13,686 nucleotides of DNA. It comes from an uncultured Odoribacter sp. (GTDB lineage Bacteria > Bacteroidota > Bacteroidia > Bacteroidales > Marinifilaceae). The stretch spans positions 1 to 13,686 of the forward strand of contig CAJJNP010000079.1 in assembly GCA_905193145.1 (NCBI GenBank), given 5' to 3'. Made by a program: the position numbers and the translations under genes. Each line of letters opens with the position of its first letter. The first letter of the stretch is position 1. Below, piece by piece: positions 6,480-13,686 of this stretch. The notes beneath the pieces were generated by a model that saw only the letters and a list, made by a program, of their open reading frames with translations, made no database searches and had not been told where the DNA came from.

Positions 6480-9400
6480 TTATAAGTTAACGCTCAAACC
6501 TAACGTTACGGATTTGGACAATGGATATTTCTCTCCATTATTGCTACCCATTTCCGGGTCCCAGAGTTTGAAACTAGACCATGTAAGTAAATTGGTTCCA
6601 GTCAAGAAAATACGTACATTATTAAAATGTATTTTGTTAACCAGTGCTTTGGGAAGTGTGTAGCCGATATCAACCGTTTTCAAACGTACGTAGGAACCGT
6701 CACGCAACCAGTAAGTAGAGTTGCGGTAGTTATTAGTATAAGCATAAATCGTTGTATTTCCATTTCCTTGGTCCGTGTAACTTAGGCGGGGGAAAGTAGC
6801 ATTGGGATCCTCGTTGGCTGCAATACCTAATTTCTCGGCAGTATCCGCATCTACCCAGCGATTATCCAAAGTTCCTTTAATAATATTACCCCATTGCCCT
6901 TCGCTGAAAGCTCTGATACATTTCCCGGACAAGAAAAACTGCGACTTGCCCGCGCCTTGAAAATGCAAATTGACATCAAGTCCTTTCCATTTAACAGAAA
7001 GCCCAAGACCATAAATCAGATTCGGACGATTAGTAGCTCCTACTGCTACAATATCGTTGTCATCCACTACACCATCACCATTTACATCTTTGTATTTAAT
7101 ATCACCGGGCATTACAGGACCATACTTTTGAGTAGGACTATTGCGAATATCATCGTAATCCTTGAACAGTCCTAATGCAATCAATCCTTTATTCTGGTTC
7201 ACTCGATAGCCCTTTTGCATTTGATAGGGATATACATTGTTAGCTTCGTCTCTTTCAATAATCTCATTTTTGCTGTAAGTCATATTACCACGTACTGTCA
7301 AACTTACCTGATTGAACCTCTGTTTGAAAGAGAAATTGCCATCGAATCCCTTGGAATTTACTTTACCGACATTTGCAAAAGGACTCTTTCCTTGCAGGCC
7401 AATCATGCCAGGCAAATACTGGCGTTGCATGAAAATTCCGCTACGGCTTTCATCAAAGTAATCAACTGTCAATTTGAATTTGTCATCAAACAAAGCCAAA
7501 TCTACTCCCAAATCTTTCTTCGTTGCCACCTCCCAAGTAACTTGGTCGGAAGCTAGTTCTGTGTAAGTTAATCCTGTGAATCCATAAGAACTACCGTAGT
7601 TTGCCCAATCATAACTATTGCCTTCGCCAATTGCGTACAGATAAGGGAAACGTACATCTGCATTGTTATGACGAATCTTATCATTACCTACTTTACCATA
7701 AGAGAAACGCACTTTGAACATACCCATCCATTTCCAATTCTTTTTGATAAATGATTCTTCTGCAATGTTCCATGCTAAAGAGTATGCTGGGAAGAAACCG
7801 AAGCGATGTCCTTTTGCGAAATTCTCCGAACCATTATAGCCGAAGTTGAAATCTACGAAATATCGATAGTTCCAGTTATACGCAATTCGCCCTGCCAATC
7901 CTTGATTACGTCTGTTGACACCATTTTTCAGATCATCACCTAAGTCTTGTGTTTTGATGTACGAGTCCTGTGTGTATTTCAACGTAGCATTGAGATGATG
8001 TGCCTTAAAACCGCGTTCCCAATTAAGCATCATATCTAAAAATTCACGACGGTTACCGCTAGAACCACTTTCTTGATGCATATTGCTACTGTCCGAAATT
8101 TTCTTGAATACCAAATTTCCATTTTCATCGCGTGAACGTTCGGCACTCCATTGCTCAGGCCATTTACGACGATTGATGTGATTGTTATTATAGGTATCAT
8201 AGCCGAAGCGTCCAACAAATTTCAGACCTTTGGTGATAAACTTCAAATTCTGTTCCAACGTAATATTTGTCTGAATCACATTTTCCCAGTTTTCATTGAA
8301 TCCAGTCTGTGTAGCTGCTACCCATGGGTTTGTTTTGTTGCCTGTACCTACTGCCGGAACACGACCGTTGGAATAAAGTAAAGGAGTACGAATGGCGGTA
8401 TAGCCAAAAAGTTCACCCCATACATCTGCATCACCCAGTCCCGGACTGTTTCTCTTAGATAACCAACCGGATACACCTAACTTTAATAGTGTAGTTTTCG
8501 TGATATCAATATCTGTATTCAGACGATAGTTGTAACGACGATAGTTTGCATTAGTGTTGTAATCGTCTTTCAACGCTTTATCAGTGTTGTACATGCCTTC
8601 TTCATCAAGGTAACTAATAGAGGCGTAATACCGTGCAGTAGAACCACCACCGCTTAAATTCAGGTTAACGCGGTGTTGCCATGAGCCTTTCCTCAACAAT
8701 AAATCCATCCAATCCACATTCGGATAGAGATCTGGGTCTAATCCGTTTTTTAGAATCTCCAGTTCCTCCGGTTGATATACAGGTTCATAATTGCGTGTAA
8801 TTCGTGACTCATTCAATAGGTTTGCATACGAAATCCCGTCTTCAAATTCAGGTGTAATAGTGCGCATGTTGTAGGTGGTTTGTGCCTTTATGTCGATCTT
8901 GATTTTCCCGGATTTACCATGTTTAGTGTTAATCAATACAACGCCATTAGCTCCTTTAGAACCGTATATTGCAGTAGCGGAAGCATCTTTCAAGATAGAA
9001 AAGTCTTGAATATCCTCAATGTTGATTTCATCCATGCTACGTTCGAACCCATCTACTAAAATATAAGCACCGGTTCCAGCCCCAAATGTGGAAATACCGC
9101 GAATCCAGAATTCTGAAACATTTTGTCCTGGTTGACCGGAAGTCTGGCGGGCTAATACACCTGCAACGTTACCTGCCAAAGCATTAACAACACTAGACGA
9201 CGGATTAGCCATCAGATGTTCCATGTCTACTGTAGTGATGGCACCGGTTTGTACCAATTTACGTTGTGCACCGGTACCTGTGATTACAACCTCATCAATA
9301 GTAGTAGCTACATCTTCTTCCATTTTTATATTGACCGAACGCTGTTCCTTAATCAATACTTCTTGTGTCTTATATCCAATATATGAGAAGACCAGTCGGT

Positions 9401-9605
9401 TATAAGGTTCTACTTTAATGGTATATTTCCCGTTGATATCAGTAATGGCTCCTAATCCGGGAACATCCTTGACGATAATATTCACACCAATAAGCGGTTC
9501 CTTATTACTGTCAGAAACAATACCCGATACAGTAACAGTTTTCTGAGCCATTGTGTCGGTTACTACACATAGCAACAGTATACATAAAATTGTTATTTTT
9601 TTCAT
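6480..9605 (-). CDS. SusC/RagA-like TonB-dependent outer-membrane transporter
   Basis: This is the TonB-dependent barrel that imports oligosaccharides into the periplasm. From the ATG at 9605 it has 1041 residues: a Sec signal (MKKITILCILLLCVVTDTMAQ is 21 residues, cut near AQ/K), a carboxypeptidase-regulatory-like domain (about 24-85, VSGIVSDSNKEPLIGVNI), a TonB-box-like DEVVITGTG (104-112), a plug domain ending near ASATAIYGSKGANGVVLI (about 102-228), and a beta-barrel to the C-terminus. The DVNGDGVVDDND motif near residue 840 is typical of SusC proteins. An ATG at 9626 that overlaps the previous stop codon is an alternative start; the frame is open to 9779, but those upstream ATGs would mask the signal. 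There is no N-terminal STN domain, so it does not signal to an anti-sigma factor by that route. The size is normal for the family. Confidence 0.96.
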   Translation of the reverse strand: MKKITILCILLLCVVTDTMAQKTVTVSGIVSDSNKEPLIGVNIIVKDVPGLGAITDINGKYTIKVEPYNRLVFSYIGYKTQEVLIKEQRSVNIKMEEDVATTIDEVVITGTGAQRKLVQTGAITTVDMEHLMANPSSSVVNALAGNVAGVLARQTSGQPGQNVSEFWIRGISTFGAGTGAYILVDGFERSMDEINIEDIQDFSILKDASATAIYGSKGANGVVLINTKHGKSGKIKIDIKAQTTYNMRTITPEFEDGISYANLLNESRITRNYEPVYQPEELEILKNGLDPDLYPNVDWMDLLLRKGSWQHRVNLNLSGGGSTARYYASISYLDEEGMYNTDKALKDDYNTNANYRRYNYRLNTDIDITKTTLLKLGVSGWLSKRNSPGLGDADVWGELFGYTAIRTPLLYSNGRVPAVGTGNKTNPWVAATQTGFNENWENVIQTNITLEQNLKFITKGLKFVGRFGYDTYNNNHINRRKWPEQWSAERSRDENGNLVFKKISDSSNMHQESGSSGNRREFLDMMLNWERGFKAHHLNATLKYTQDSYIKTQDLGDDLKNGVNRRNQGLAGRIAYNWNYRYFVDFNFGYNGSENFAKGHRFGFFPAYSLAWNIAEESFIKKNWKWMGMFKVRFSYGKVGNDKIRHNNADVRFPYLYAIGEGNSYDWANYGSSYGFTGLTYTELASDQVTWEVATKKDLGVDLALFDDKFKLTVDYFDESRSGIFMQRQYLPGMIGLQGKSPFANVGKVNSKGFDGNFSFKQRFNQVSLTVRGNMTYSKNEIIERDEANNVYPYQMQKGYRVNQNKGLIALGLFKDYDDIRNSPTQKYGPVMPGDIKYKDVNGDGVVDDNDIVAVGATNRPNLIYGLGLSVKWKGLDVNLHFQGAGKSQFFLSGKCIRAFSEGQWGNIIKGTLDNRWVDADTAEKLGIAANEDPNATFPRLSYTDQGNGNTTIYAYTNNYRNSTYWLRDGSYVRLKTVDIGYTLPKALVNKIHFNNVRIFLTGTNLLTWSSFKLWDPEMGSNNGEKYPLSKSVTLGLSVNL

Positions 9606-9618
9606 TTTTATACGGTGT

Positions 9619-11169
9619 TTATTCATTAATATCTTCTTCAGGCACATCTTCTTCAAGGCCAATCTTTCTGATTCGATAGTTGTTGGCGTCTCCCACATAT
9701 ATCGTATTATCACGCTCATCCCACGCAATTCCTTTAGGCCGGTTAAAACGTGCATCTTCTCGTAAGCGGCCATTTGCATACCCCCATGGGTTTGAATTCA
9801 AACTAGCGCTACCACGTCCGGCATAGGTAGTCACTTGACCCAAAGGAGACAAGATACGAATGGCATGATTATGCCTGTCTGTCAAATAGAAGTCATATTC
9901 ATCCGAATTTCCGGCATATTCTGGGTTCTTTACAAATACACCAGAGTAGGGATTACCGAATCGAGCCTGATTACCGACCCCATCCTGATAAACATAAGTG
10001 TCTTTGTTACTATTAACACCTGCAATGACATAGGGAGCGGTAAAGGTTTCCCCATTGAAATCTGAGCGAAGAATATAATTGCGATTGATGACCATGAAAT
10101 AAGCATATTTACCAGTTGGATGAATCATAATATTGAACTCCCATTCTTTGTCTTGCACTTTTAATATTGTCTGAGCGGCATCATCTGCTGTACCAGGTCT
10201 GACAGGGGTTGTTCTCTTTCCTGTTGCAAATTCCTCTATAACATATTTCTTTACCCGATAAAGCAGACTGTTCTGGTAATTGGAGAAGTAGAGGTCGCCA
10301 GTAGTAGGATGTATTGCAGCAGCTTGGCATCCTTGGTTCTGTACGATCACCCTTCCATTGCCCCACGTGAACCCACACGGCTTCGTTCCTCCTTCAATTC
10401 GATCGAACATCATAACAGCCGTACTATTAACATTTCCTTGCGCTAATCCTACAATCATGTGATATTTTCCATTGTCATCTTTATAGAAATCAATGGTTCG
10501 GCAACGCTGTGAGCCTACAAATGAGTTCTTGGGAATCATTGTATAGACCTGCTTGTTTGTGAAGTCAAAACAACGAATACCTTGTCCTACACCTTCAGCG
10601 TCTCCTGCGTCTTCTGCATCATATAGCAAATTATGGTCCTCCGGGTCCCAAGTCATAAAACAGGGATTCGTAATGGAGCCACAATCATTAAACGGACCAT
10701 CTTTTGCTGAATTGGAACCTTGCTCACTAGTTGCACCACACAAGGAACTTACCACCACTTGGCGTTGATATTCAAACTTAATTTCGGCTACCTCGGCTGA
10801 ATAGATTTCTTCTCCTTGTTTGATAGTTACCTGGATTTCACCCGAATAAGCCTTCGTTGGTACAATACAATATATGACAGTTGATTGTACGTTGACCACA
10901 GGCGCCTTCTGTCCGCCGATAGTGACTTCTATCAGAGACGGGTCATTGCCGAAGTTTTCTCCATAAATAAGAACCTTCTGACCTGCAGCACCATTAGTCG
11001 GACTGATTTCCTTGACACTAATAGGAAGCTGCGGGTTAAAGGGACTGCCACCACTTCCTTGAGCCGGAGTGACTTCTTTTCCATTATCGCAACTCTGTAA
11101 TAGAAAAGTGGTCAATGTAAACATTCCCCATAAAATGCCCAAACAGGCTTTCATTACTTTTTGTTTCAT
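9619..11169 (-). CDS. TIG/IPT plus NHL-repeat surface lipoprotein
   Basis: This 516-residue lipoprotein (signal to LLQSC, Cys27) has a Gly/Pro-rich linker, an IPT/TIG immunoglobulin-like domain (about 49-134, with ISPTNGAAGQKVLIYGENFG) and a beta-propeller with NHL-like blades (about 137-504). The last blades are clearest: FNRPKGIAWDERDNTIYVGD and NNYRIRKIG. Such proteins recur in Bacteroides PULs next to susC and are usually taken as surface glycan-binding proteins; an enzymatic role is not excluded, since some propellers are lyases. No catalytic motif is recognisable. The propeller half carries seven cysteines (144, 163, 170, 200, 223, 265, 281), and one more is in the TIG domain (101), suggesting disulfides. 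The tail is acidic. It starts 72 bases after GH43 and ends 13 bases before the SusC ATG, or overlaps the alternative SusC start. Confidence 0.88.
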   Translation of the reverse strand: MKQKVMKACLGILWGMFTLTTFLLQSCDNGKEVTPAQGSGGSPFNPQLPISVKEISPTNGAAGQKVLIYGENFGNDPSLIEVTIGGQKAPVVNVQSTVIYCIVPTKAYSGEIQVTIKQGEEIYSAEVAEIKFEYQRQVVVSSLCGATSEQGSNSAKDGPFNDCGSITNPCFMTWDPEDHNLLYDAEDAGDAEGVGQGIRCFDFTNKQVYTMIPKNSFVGSQRCRTIDFYKDDNGKYHMIVGLAQGNVNSTAVMMFDRIEGGTKPCGFTWGNGRVIVQNQGCQAAAIHPTTGDLYFSNYQNSLLYRVKKYVIEEFATGKRTTPVRPGTADDAAQTILKVQDKEWEFNIMIHPTGKYAYFMVINRNYILRSDFNGETFTAPYVIAGVNSNKDTYVYQDGVGNQARFGNPYSGVFVKNPEYAGNSDEYDFYLTDRHNHAIRILSPLGQVTTYAGRGSASLNSNPWGYANGRLREDARFNRPKGIAWDERDNTIYVGDANNYRIRKIGLEEDVPEEDINE

Positions 11170-11241
11170 AATAAATTAGATTAAATATGTTAATAAAATC
11201 GCATAAGCAATAAGTATTACTTGTTTTTCTGTATAGGATAT

Positions 11242-13089
11242 TTATTTCTGAAAGTAGGGTGCCACTTCCAAGATGGAAGGTGCGTTACTCTTGACGGAAG
11301 GCCATCCATCGTTACTCCAAATCAGTTTATCCATTAAAACATATCTTCCGTTTTCGGCTTCTTTCTTCTTGTAACCGTGGTAGATGATCCAGTCAGTTCC
11401 TACATCATCCTGAATCAGAATGGAGTTATGTCCAGGTCCTGCCCAAGTTTCATTGCCACTCATAATGATTTCACAATAATCATACAACATATCCCTTCCT
11501 GTCTTATCTAAATAAGGTCCAAGCACATTCTTTGAACGCCCTACCACAGTTTGATATGTACTGGTTGCTCCATTACAACAAGTTCCTATGGAAGCAAACA
11601 AGTAATAATATTCTCCACGTTTGTATATGTTGGTCCCTTCAAAACGATTTCCACAAATACGCTTCTTCAGGACTGGGGTTCCATCCGTTTTTTTCTTTAT
11701 TTCCAGGCCATTATCCGTGAGTTCTGTAGCATAGATACCCCGAAAACTTCCCCAAAACATATATTTTTTGCCATTGTCTTCATAAAAGAACTGGTCAATG
11801 GAATTTTGTACCCCAATCACTTTCGAGTCGATCAAACACCCTTTGTCTATAAATGGTCCTAGAGGAGAGTCTGACACAGCAACTCCTACATTACTTCTCC
11901 ACTCATCTCCCCATATAGCCCATGAATAATAAAGTACATAATGATTATTGAAATAACGTATCTCTGGTGCCCAAATATTGTGGTCGCCACCCCAAGTGGG
12001 GCGAGTAGCATCCGTGAAAGCTGTACCCTTATACTCCCAATTCACCAAATCTTTGGAACGATAAATAGGAACATTTCGAGTATTCTCTGTTCCATAGAGA
12101 TAGAAATAACCATCTTGGGCACGAATTACTGTAGGATCTGGTGCGCTAAAAGCAATAATCGGATTGCAATAACCACGCACTAATGTCAATATCCGGACAG
12201 ACTTATCTATTAACACTGTTTCGCTATCGGCATTCGTTAGACACAGAGGAAGTAGATAGTACGTAGGATGTAGTTTAGTTGATTGAATAGTTAATTTCGT
12301 AGAAGCTTGATTATTCCCTGCAGAATAAGTCAATCCACCAAGAGTATACGAGTCATCAGGTAGCAACTCATAAGATGTTCCATGAGCTGCATTATAATCA
12401 TTTACCAACTGTACAGCCTCTGGTGCAACACTTAACGTACAATGAAATGTACTCTGGTTTGTGCCACTAAAATCATAATAAGATTTAATGTCTACTTCTA
12501 CTTTTTCTTGGTTTAATAGTATTTCTCCGCTAATACTCTCCAACTTGACAATAGCTGCTTGGACATCTATCGTAAGAAGTAAATTTCTTTTGTTTTCTTG
12601 AGCGCTAACCGATGCACTTTCTAACCGAAGAGGGAGTACATAATTAGTTTTTTCCCTCTTCCATCTTGAGAAGATTTCAGAGGAATGAAATTGAATTTCT
12701 ATACTTTTTTGTTTCTCATTCGCTTTCAGTGTTAACATTTCCTCTAGCTGATAAAGATCTTCTGGAAGCAGTTGAAAGTTTGTTCCATTGTTAGAATTAT
12801 AAGCTTTCAATTCACTGTCACTCCAAGTTTTCAATCGAACAGATATCTCTCCATTCAAAAGGGTACTCTTGCAAACAAGCACATTGTATGAAACGAAATT
12901 CTGGTCGGGCACTAGATTCAAATTCTGGAATCCATTCTGTTGTAAATACACAGATACATTAGTCTCATCTCCTTCTTTTCCATTCGACTCTTCATTATTA
13001 TCGCTTGTCGAACAGGAAAACCAGAATAGTGTGCTCAATAGCATTACTAGATTCCATCGAAGAATTGATACAGTAGATAAGTTACACAT
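11242..13089 (-). CDS. GH43 glycoside hydrolase lipoprotein with two DUF1735-like N-terminal modules
   Basis: A 615-residue modular enzyme. The start at 13089 has an AGGGAG ribosome-binding site and gives a signal peptide ending in FSC (Cys26); its lipobox is poor (Trp at -3), though Ser-rich acidic sequence follows. Two related DUF1735-type modules follow (about 43-177 and 180-304), both containing the pattern N-(G/H)T-x(2)-(Q/E)LLP(E/D)D. The C-terminal five-bladed GH43 domain (about 308-615) has the expected catalytic trio: Asp318 in APDPTVIR (base), Asp432 in SIDQFF (pKa modulator) and Glu484 in RFEGTNIY (acid). GPGHNS (550-555) supplies the His that usually binds Ca2+ in arabinanase-like members. 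GH43 covers arabinofuranosidases, arabinanases, xylosidases and galactofuranosidases; I cannot assign the subfamily. It starts 22 bases after the DUF4965 gene. Confidence 0.92.
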   Translation of the reverse strand: MCNLSTVSILRWNLVMLLSTLFWFSCSTSDNNEESNGKEGDETNVSVYLQQNGFQNLNLVPDQNFVSYNVLVCKSTLLNGEISVRLKTWSDSELKAYNSNNGTNFQLLPEDLYQLEEMLTLKANEKQKSIEIQFHSSEIFSRWKREKTNYVLPLRLESASVSAQENKRNLLLTIDVQAAIVKLESISGEILLNQEKVEVDIKSYYDFSGTNQSTFHCTLSVAPEAVQLVNDYNAAHGTSYELLPDDSYTLGGLTYSAGNNQASTKLTIQSTKLHPTYYLLPLCLTNADSETVLIDKSVRILTLVRGYCNPIIAFSAPDPTVIRAQDGYFYLYGTENTRNVPIYRSKDLVNWEYKGTAFTDATRPTWGGDHNIWAPEIRYFNNHYVLYYSWAIWGDEWRSNVGVAVSDSPLGPFIDKGCLIDSKVIGVQNSIDQFFYEDNGKKYMFWGSFRGIYATELTDNGLEIKKKTDGTPVLKKRICGNRFEGTNIYKRGEYYYLFASIGTCCNGATSTYQTVVGRSKNVLGPYLDKTGRDMLYDYCEIIMSGNETWAGPGHNSILIQDDVGTDWIIYHGYKKKEAENGRYVLMDKLIWSNDGWPSVKSNAPSILEVAPYFQK

Positions 13090-13096
13090 AATATCA

Positions 13097-13102
13097 CTCC
13101 CT
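13097..13102 (-). promoter_or_regulatory. Ribosome-binding site deciding the GH43 start
   Basis: On the minus strand AGGGAG lies seven bases before the ATG at 13089. It is one of the few clear Shine-Dalgarno sequences in this window. It supports 13089 over the earlier in-frame ATG at 13125, which would overlap the preceding gene and put 12 residues in front of the signal peptide. Confidence 0.65.
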
Positions 13103-13111
13103 AATAGAAAA

Positions 13112-13686
13112 TTACTTGCTACCACTCAATTTATTCATTAACACTTGCATCCAGTATCCTCCAATCACGGAACGTGCTCTGAAGCCAACCCACTTACCAC
13201 TATCAGTATGATGCCAGTCACTGATAGGTACACGAGATACTGTCTCGTTAATATATTTATAAACAGGATCAGAGAATTTCTGGAAAGTTTCCTTGTCTGA
13301 TGACATAGCTGCCGTCCACATGATCCAATCGGATTTGGTGTATTCTTTGCGGGAATCCAAAGGAAGTCCGTAAAGATTCTGTTTAGTCAGGTAATAATTG
13401 AGCTCTTTTTCGATTACATTGTTAGGGAATAGGTTCAAATTCCACAACTTATCCCACACCATATTATACTTTTGGCTCCAAGTGTTCTTACGGTCAAAAG
13501 CCAAACGGTAGTGATCACCTTCATTTGCCATTTTTTCCCATTTCATCGCCATTTCTTGGGCTATTAAAGCATATTTGTCTGCTACATCATTCAATCCGAG
13601 CATACGAGCCATTTCGCTGTATCCAGCTACCCCCATGATAGCTTTTACAGAAAGATTGGCATTGTGTGCCCAATGTCCGGCGAAGT
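13112..13686 (-). CDS. DUF4965/glutaminase-A-like protein, C-terminal part only
   Basis: The last 190 or so codons of a gene whose 5' part is beyond the right edge. The frame stays open through 13686 and the extra 16 residues (ending NANLSVKAI) continue the family pattern, so the internal Met at 13636 is not the start. Conserved segments are HNANLSVKAIMGVAGYSEMA, TWSQKYNMVWDKLWNLNLFP, YGLPLDSRKEYTKSDWIMW and a final VGFRARSVIGGYWMQVLM. These match the alpha-helical barrel region of DUF4965/DUF1793 proteins, annotated glutaminase A after a fungal enzyme. Bacteroidota members usually have a signal peptide and extra N-terminal domains, about 800 residues in all. The fold resembles (alpha/alpha)6-barrel glycosidases, and its position in a glycan operon suggests carbohydrate activity, but no reaction is proven from this sequence. 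Confidence 0.85.
   Translation of the reverse strand, partial: FAGHWAHNANLSVKAIMGVAGYSEMARMLGLNDVADKYALIAQEMAMKWEKMANEGDHYRLAFDRKNTWSQKYNMVWDKLWNLNLFPNNVIEKELNYYLTKQNLYGLPLDSRKEYTKSDWIMWTAAMSSDKETFQKFSDPVYKYINETVSRVPISDWHHTDSGKWVGFRARSVIGGYWMQVLMNKLSGSK

Noticed and set aside
11170..11241. Internal promoter ahead of the TIG-NHL gene
   Set aside because: The 72-base gap is A+T-rich but has no TTTG/TAnnTTTG pair on the minus strand, so I treat it as an ordinary intergenic space of the operon.
11532..11862. Plus-strand reading frames opposite the GH43 catalytic domain
   Set aside because: They are antisense to conserved GH43 motifs, show no protein-like features and have no promoter.
13112..13636. 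The Met at 13636 as the true start of a small 174-residue protein
   Set aside because: The frame continues open to the window edge and the upstream residues (ending NANLSVKAI) extend the DUF4965 pattern, so this is an internal Met of a larger gene.
1..13686. Insertion sequences, tRNA or rRNA genes, CRISPR arrays
   Set aside because: I found no transposase, no tRNA-like cloverleaf, no rRNA segment and no regularly spaced repeats in the window.

Overview
The window looks like part of a gut or gut-like Bacteroidota genome, most likely Bacteroides or a close relative. The evidence is a SusC/SusD pair, Sec and lipoprotein signals that feed the outer membrane, DUF1735-type surface lipoproteins, an A+T-rich genome with few Shine-Dalgarno sites, and a promoter of the Bacteroides type (TTTG, 19 bases, TAnnTTTG). 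Every convincing gene lies on the minus strand, so transcription runs from the right edge to the left.

From about 13686 down to 1802 the window holds the distal part of one polysaccharide utilization locus (PUL), apparently a single operon. In transcription order it contains: the C-terminal end of a DUF4965/glutaminase-A-like protein, cut by the window edge; a GH43 lipoprotein with two N-terminal DUF1735-like modules; a TIG plus NHL-propeller lipoprotein; a SusC-like TonB-dependent transporter; a SusD-like lipoprotein; a small DUF1735/DUF4361-type lipoprotein; and a GH76 (alpha-1,6-mannanase family) lipoprotein. Gaps between genes are short (about 9 to 97 bases), and no typical promoter is visible inside the operon. 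The SusC-like transporter would import oligosaccharides. The SusD-like, TIG-NHL and DUF1735 proteins would capture glycan at the surface. GH76 would cut an alpha-1,6-mannan backbone, GH43 would remove furanosyl or xylosyl decorations, and the DUF4965 protein has an unknown but probably enzymatic role. The promoter, the regulator and further enzymes are presumably beyond the right edge.

The GH76 plus GH43 pairing suggests a decorated alpha-mannan, such as fungal galactomannan or an actinobacterial arabinomannan-like glycan. This is inference, since GH43 specificity cannot be read from sequence alone.

Left of the PUL, 1450-1801 carries a strong hairpin that may end the operon, a short start-less reading frame that may be a gene remnant, and a very clear promoter for the last gene. 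That gene (292-1449) is a complete AAA_14/DUF4143 ATPase, probably unrelated to glycan use. Positions 1-291 contain no gene that I can support.
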